Positions 22,278-24,578 of a stretch of DNA of 24,578 nucleotides are shown in pieces. Where the stretch lies: positions 1 through 24,578 of the forward strand of contig JANTFY010000007.1 of assembly GCA_024763185.1 (NCBI GenBank). The letters are read 5' to 3'. The position numbers and the translations under genes are program-made. The DNA is from Gammaproteobacteria bacterium (GTDB taxonomy: Bacteria; Pseudomonadota; Gammaproteobacteria; GCA-001735895). Positions within the stretch are counted from its first letter, which is position 1; each line of letters opens with the position of its first letter. The notes below the pieces were generated by a model that was not told the DNA's origin, ran no database searches, and was given only the letters and a program-made list of their open reading frames with translations.

Positions 22278-22658
22278 ATGACTGCACAATTCAGCTGTAT
22301 CGAGATCGAGGGTAGTAACCGGAATAACATATTGACCGTACGTTTGTCCGGCAAACTGACCAAAGAGGATTACGAACTATTCGTGCCGGAACTTGAGCGC
22401 ATGATGAAGGCGCAGGGAAAGATCCGAATGCTGGTGGAACTGGTGGATTTCCATGGCTGGACGACTGCGGCCGCCTGGGAGGATACCAAATTTGGCCTGC
22501 GTCATTTCAGCGACATCGAACGTATTGCACTGATCGGTGATACTGCCTGGGAAAAAGGCATGGCACTGTTGTGCAAGCCGTTTACGATGGCGAAAGTGAA
22601 GTATTTTGATAGCAACCAGATGGCGGCCGCAAAAACATGGATAATGGAAGGCGCATAA
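22278..22658 (+). CDS. SpoIIAA-like (STAS-fold) protein
   Basis: A 126-residue cytoplasmic protein of the SpoIIAA-like family: 'ILTVRLSGKLTKEDYELFVPELERMM', 'GKIRMLVELVDFHGWTTAAAWEDTKF', 'HFSDIERIALIGDTAWEKGM' and a C-terminal 'FDSNQMAAAKTWI'. These STAS-like proteins are widespread in proteobacteria and thought to bind partners or hydrophobic ligands; the phospho-Ser of true anti-sigma antagonists is not evident. CGGAGAC lies five bases before the ATG, immediately after the MITE-like element, which ends 20 bases before the start codon. The next gene, a permease, begins 27 bases downstream and is probably co-transcribed. Confidence 0.9.
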   Translation: MTAQFSCIEIEGSNRNNILTVRLSGKLTKEDYELFVPELERMMKAQGKIRMLVELVDFHGWTTAAAWEDTKFGLRHFSDIERIALIGDTAWEKGMALLCKPFTMAKVKYFDSNQMAAAKTWIMEGA

Positions 22659-22685
22659 AATTTTAGCGGAAAGTTGAGAGTAAAT

Positions 22686-23996
22686 ATGAAAACAACGGGT
22701 GCGGTGTCTGCCAGCAAACCCATGACCGTGATCGCGGCTGCTTCGCTGGGTATTGGTTCCATGGTCGGTGCCGGTATTTTTGCCCTGATGGGGGAAGCCG
22801 GCGCTATCGCAGGCAGTGCCGTCTATCTGTCCTTCATTCTGGGCGGTATTGTCGCCTTGCTAAGTGGTTATTCGCTGGCCAAACTGGGTGTGCGTTACCC
22901 GGCAGCAGGAGGCATTGTCGAGTACCTGGTGCAGAGCTTCGGGGTGGGTCTGTTTTCCGGAGCCATGAGTATCATGCTTTATATAGCGGCGCTGGTGGCG
23001 CTGGCACTGGTGGCCAAAACCTTTGGCAGTTATGCGATAACCTTCTTTACTTTTGGAGAGGGTTCCCATCTTTGGGTGAATGGTTTTGCTAATGGGATCA
23101 TAATTCTGTTTGTCTTAATCAATCTCGAAGGGGCTGGTAGTGTTGCCCGTTGGGAAAAACCGATTGTCGCTTTCAAGATCCTGATCCTGATTGGCTTTGC
23201 CGTTATCGGTCTCATCTATTCACGGCCGGAATTACTCTCACCGACGTTATACCCTGAAGCTAAAATGGTGCTGTACAGTCTGGCGATCACCTTCTTTGCC
23301 TTTGAAGGGTTCCGCGTTATCACCAATGCCGTGGAGGATATGCCGGACCCGTCCAGAACCTTACCTCGCGCCATCTTTCTTTCCATCGGCCTGGTGATGT
23401 TATTGTATATCGCGGTGGCGTTGGCCGTGTTTGGTAACCTGGATGTGAATCAGGTCATACAGGCCAGGGATTTTGCCCTGGCTCAAGCCGCCAACCCCGT
23501 TTTTGGGGCAACCGGATTTACCATTGTCGCCATCGCCGCACTCATCTCCACGGCCTCATCCATCAATGCCAATCTTTACGCGGTCACCAATGTGACTTAT
23601 CAATTGGCTAAAGATGGCGAACTGCCGGGTGAATTTGGTGAGCCCATTGGCCATTCCAGAGAAGGGCTGGTGATCAGTGGCGGCTTGATTATATTAATGA
23701 CGGACTTTTTCCCATTATCCGAAATCGCTGCCGTGGGCTCTATTGCCATTCTGATTGTCCATTTGATCGTGCACCTGGGGCATTTTAAAGTGAGAAATGA
23801 AACCGGCGCTTCTCCGCTTATTCTGCTGTTGGCAATATTGGCCACACTGTCTGCCATAGGCTTTGCCATCAGTTATTCAGTCAAGACATCGCCTAATATC
23901 ATCTGGTTTATTCTTGCTGCATTAATAGGTGCCTTTGCCACCGAGTACCTGCTTCATCGCTTTTCGGCGAGGCGCATTCAGACACGGACGCCATAA
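22686..23996 (+). CDS. APC-family amino acid permease
   Basis: A 436-residue protein with about 12 membrane helices. The first helix carries the substrate-site motif GIGSMVGAGIFALMGEAG (21-38), and 'FFAFEGFRVITNAVEDMPDP' is the conserved helix 6 region with the FEGF/E-D-M-x-x-P pattern of the APC superfamily. Substrate cannot be decided from sequence. The ATG at 22686 is preferred over a TTG four codons earlier because GAGAG stands five bases before it. It follows the SpoIIAA-like gene closely, so it probably depends on the same promoter and would be affected by the MITE-like insertion. Confidence 0.9.
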   Translation: MKTTGAVSASKPMTVIAAASLGIGSMVGAGIFALMGEAGAIAGSAVYLSFILGGIVALLSGYSLAKLGVRYPAAGGIVEYLVQSFGVGLFSGAMSIMLYIAALVALALVAKTFGSYAITFFTFGEGSHLWVNGFANGIIILFVLINLEGAGSVARWEKPIVAFKILILIGFAVIGLIYSRPELLSPTLYPEAKMVLYSLAITFFAFEGFRVITNAVEDMPDPSRTLPRAIFLSIGLVMLLYIAVALAVFGNLDVNQVIQARDFALAQAANPVFGATGFTIVAIAALISTASSINANLYAVTNVTYQLAKDGELPGEFGEPIGHSREGLVISGGLIILMTDFFPLSEIAAVGSIAILIVHLIVHLGHFKVRNETGASPLILLLAILATLSAIGFAISYSVKTSPNIIWFILAALIGAFATEYLLHRFSARRIQTRTP

Positions 23997-24042
23997 CGAT
24001 TGCTATTGTTTGTTCGTGACATCGCAGGGTATGTCTGTGGAA

Positions 24043-24576
24043 TCAATCGAGTCGTTTCCTGAAACGCAGTATCGCCAGTATCAGGGTTATGAGGGTGAAC
24101 AGGATCAGGATACCGAGTTCGGGATATAATTCGGGGATGCTCGCGCCCCGTAACATGACACCCCGGATCAGGCGAACGAAATGCGTCAGCGGCAACACCT
24201 CGGCGATCCACTGTGCCAGTTTCGGCATGCCGTCAAAGGGGAACATAAAGCCGGATAGCAGGATGGACGGCAGCATCACAAAAAACGCCATTTGCACCGC
24301 CTGGAACTGACTTTTCGCCAATGTTGAAAACAATAAACCCAGAGTCAGATTGGCAGCCACCAGCATCAAGGACACGACATACACCTGTATCAGGCTGCCG
24401 CGCACGGGGACGTCAAATAGCCACATGCCGAGTATCAACACCAGGGTGACCTGCACAAAACCAATGGCAATATAGGGCAGGACCTTGCCCACCATCAGCT
24501 CGGTGGTCGAAATCGGCGTATTGATCAGCAACTCAAGATTGCCGCGCTCCCGTTCGCGCACGATTGCCACCGCGGT
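24043..24576 (-). CDS. ABC-2 type transporter permease, C-terminal part (cut by window edge)
   Basis: The frame is open to the window end and reads TAVAIVRERERGNLELLINT, then PISTTELMVGKVLPYIAIGF. This 'V-R-E-[KR]-E-x-G-[TN]-x-E-x-L-x-x-[TS]-P' motif is the conserved coupling region of ABC-2 permeases such as YhhJ/YbhS/YbhR. About four hydrophobic helices and 'GFMFPFDGMPKLAQWIAEVL-PLTHFVRLIRGVMLRG', also typical, follow. The N-terminal periplasmic part and the ATPase gene lie beyond the window. It is convergent with the permease gene, with 46 bases between them and no obvious terminator hairpin. Confidence 0.88.
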   Translation of the reverse strand, partial: TAVAIVRERERGNLELLINTPISTTELMVGKVLPYIAIGFVQVTLVLILGMWLFDVPVRGSLIQVYVVSLMLVAANLTLGLLFSTLAKSQFQAVQMAFFVMLPSILLSGFMFPFDGMPKLAQWIAEVLPLTHFVRLIRGVMLRGASIPELYPELGILILFTLITLILAILRFRKRLD

Positions 24577-24578
24577 AA

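Overview
The window looks like a chromosomal stretch from a free-living gammaproteobacterium. The protein families point that way (an OmpR/PmrA-type two-component pair, Omp85 outer-membrane protein, ArnT/ArnE/ArnF-like proteins, cardiolipin synthase, APC permease), but I cannot name a genus. No rRNA, tRNA, CRISPR array, phage module or complete insertion sequence was seen. Gene remnants are unusually frequent: at least nine broken genes lie among intact ones.

Layout. 1-200: the tail of a histidine kinase cut by the window edge, and the last ~34 codons of an EAL-domain protein facing it. 229-4084 (minus): response regulator, sensor kinase and a single-POTRA Omp85-type barrel protein. 4418-7600 (plus): a polyprenyl-phosphate glycosyltransferase, an ArnT-like membrane glycosyltransferase and two SMR-like proteins resembling ArnE/ArnF, which together look like a lipid A (or other envelope glycan) sugar-modification cassette. 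7569-8822: a DedA/YqaA gene with an internal deletion, an LldD tail and a frameshifted small gene. 8913-14584 (plus): a run of exported proteins (two small periplasmic proteins, a PKD-repeat protein, a VanZ-like membrane protein and a large secreted protein). 14741-16257: a debris field with a 51-bp copy of the ArnF-like gene, a broken AAA ATPase, an unidentified frameshifted gene, a small lipoprotein and a broken glucosidase-like gene. 16309-19640 (minus): a carbon-metabolism operon of phosphoketolase remnant, dihydrolipoamide-dehydrogenase-like flavoprotein, class I fructose-bisphosphate aldolase and a small Cys-containing protein. 19740-24578: a 4-TM holin-like protein, a broken copy of a SpoIIAA-like gene, cardiolipin synthase, the intact SpoIIAA-like gene with a 257-bp MITE-like element in its leader, an APC permease and the end of an ABC-2 permease.

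How the parts may work together. The strongest functional signal is in the first 7.6 kb. A near-identical 17-base motif, ACTCAGWGATTCTTAAG, lies upstream of both the Omp85 gene and the glycosyltransferase operon. A perfect tandem CTTAAG-N5-CTTAAG, the classic PmrA-box layout, lies upstream of the regulator gene. The sensor kinase carries a strongly acidic periplasmic segment. I infer a PmrAB-like regulon in which a cation- or peptide-sensing kinase controls itself, a surface-sugar decoration system without the Ara4N-synthesis genes, and an outer-membrane Omp85-family protein. The second notable signal is the MITE-like element, whose insertion is documented by an unoccupied paralogous site 1.7 kb away in the same window.
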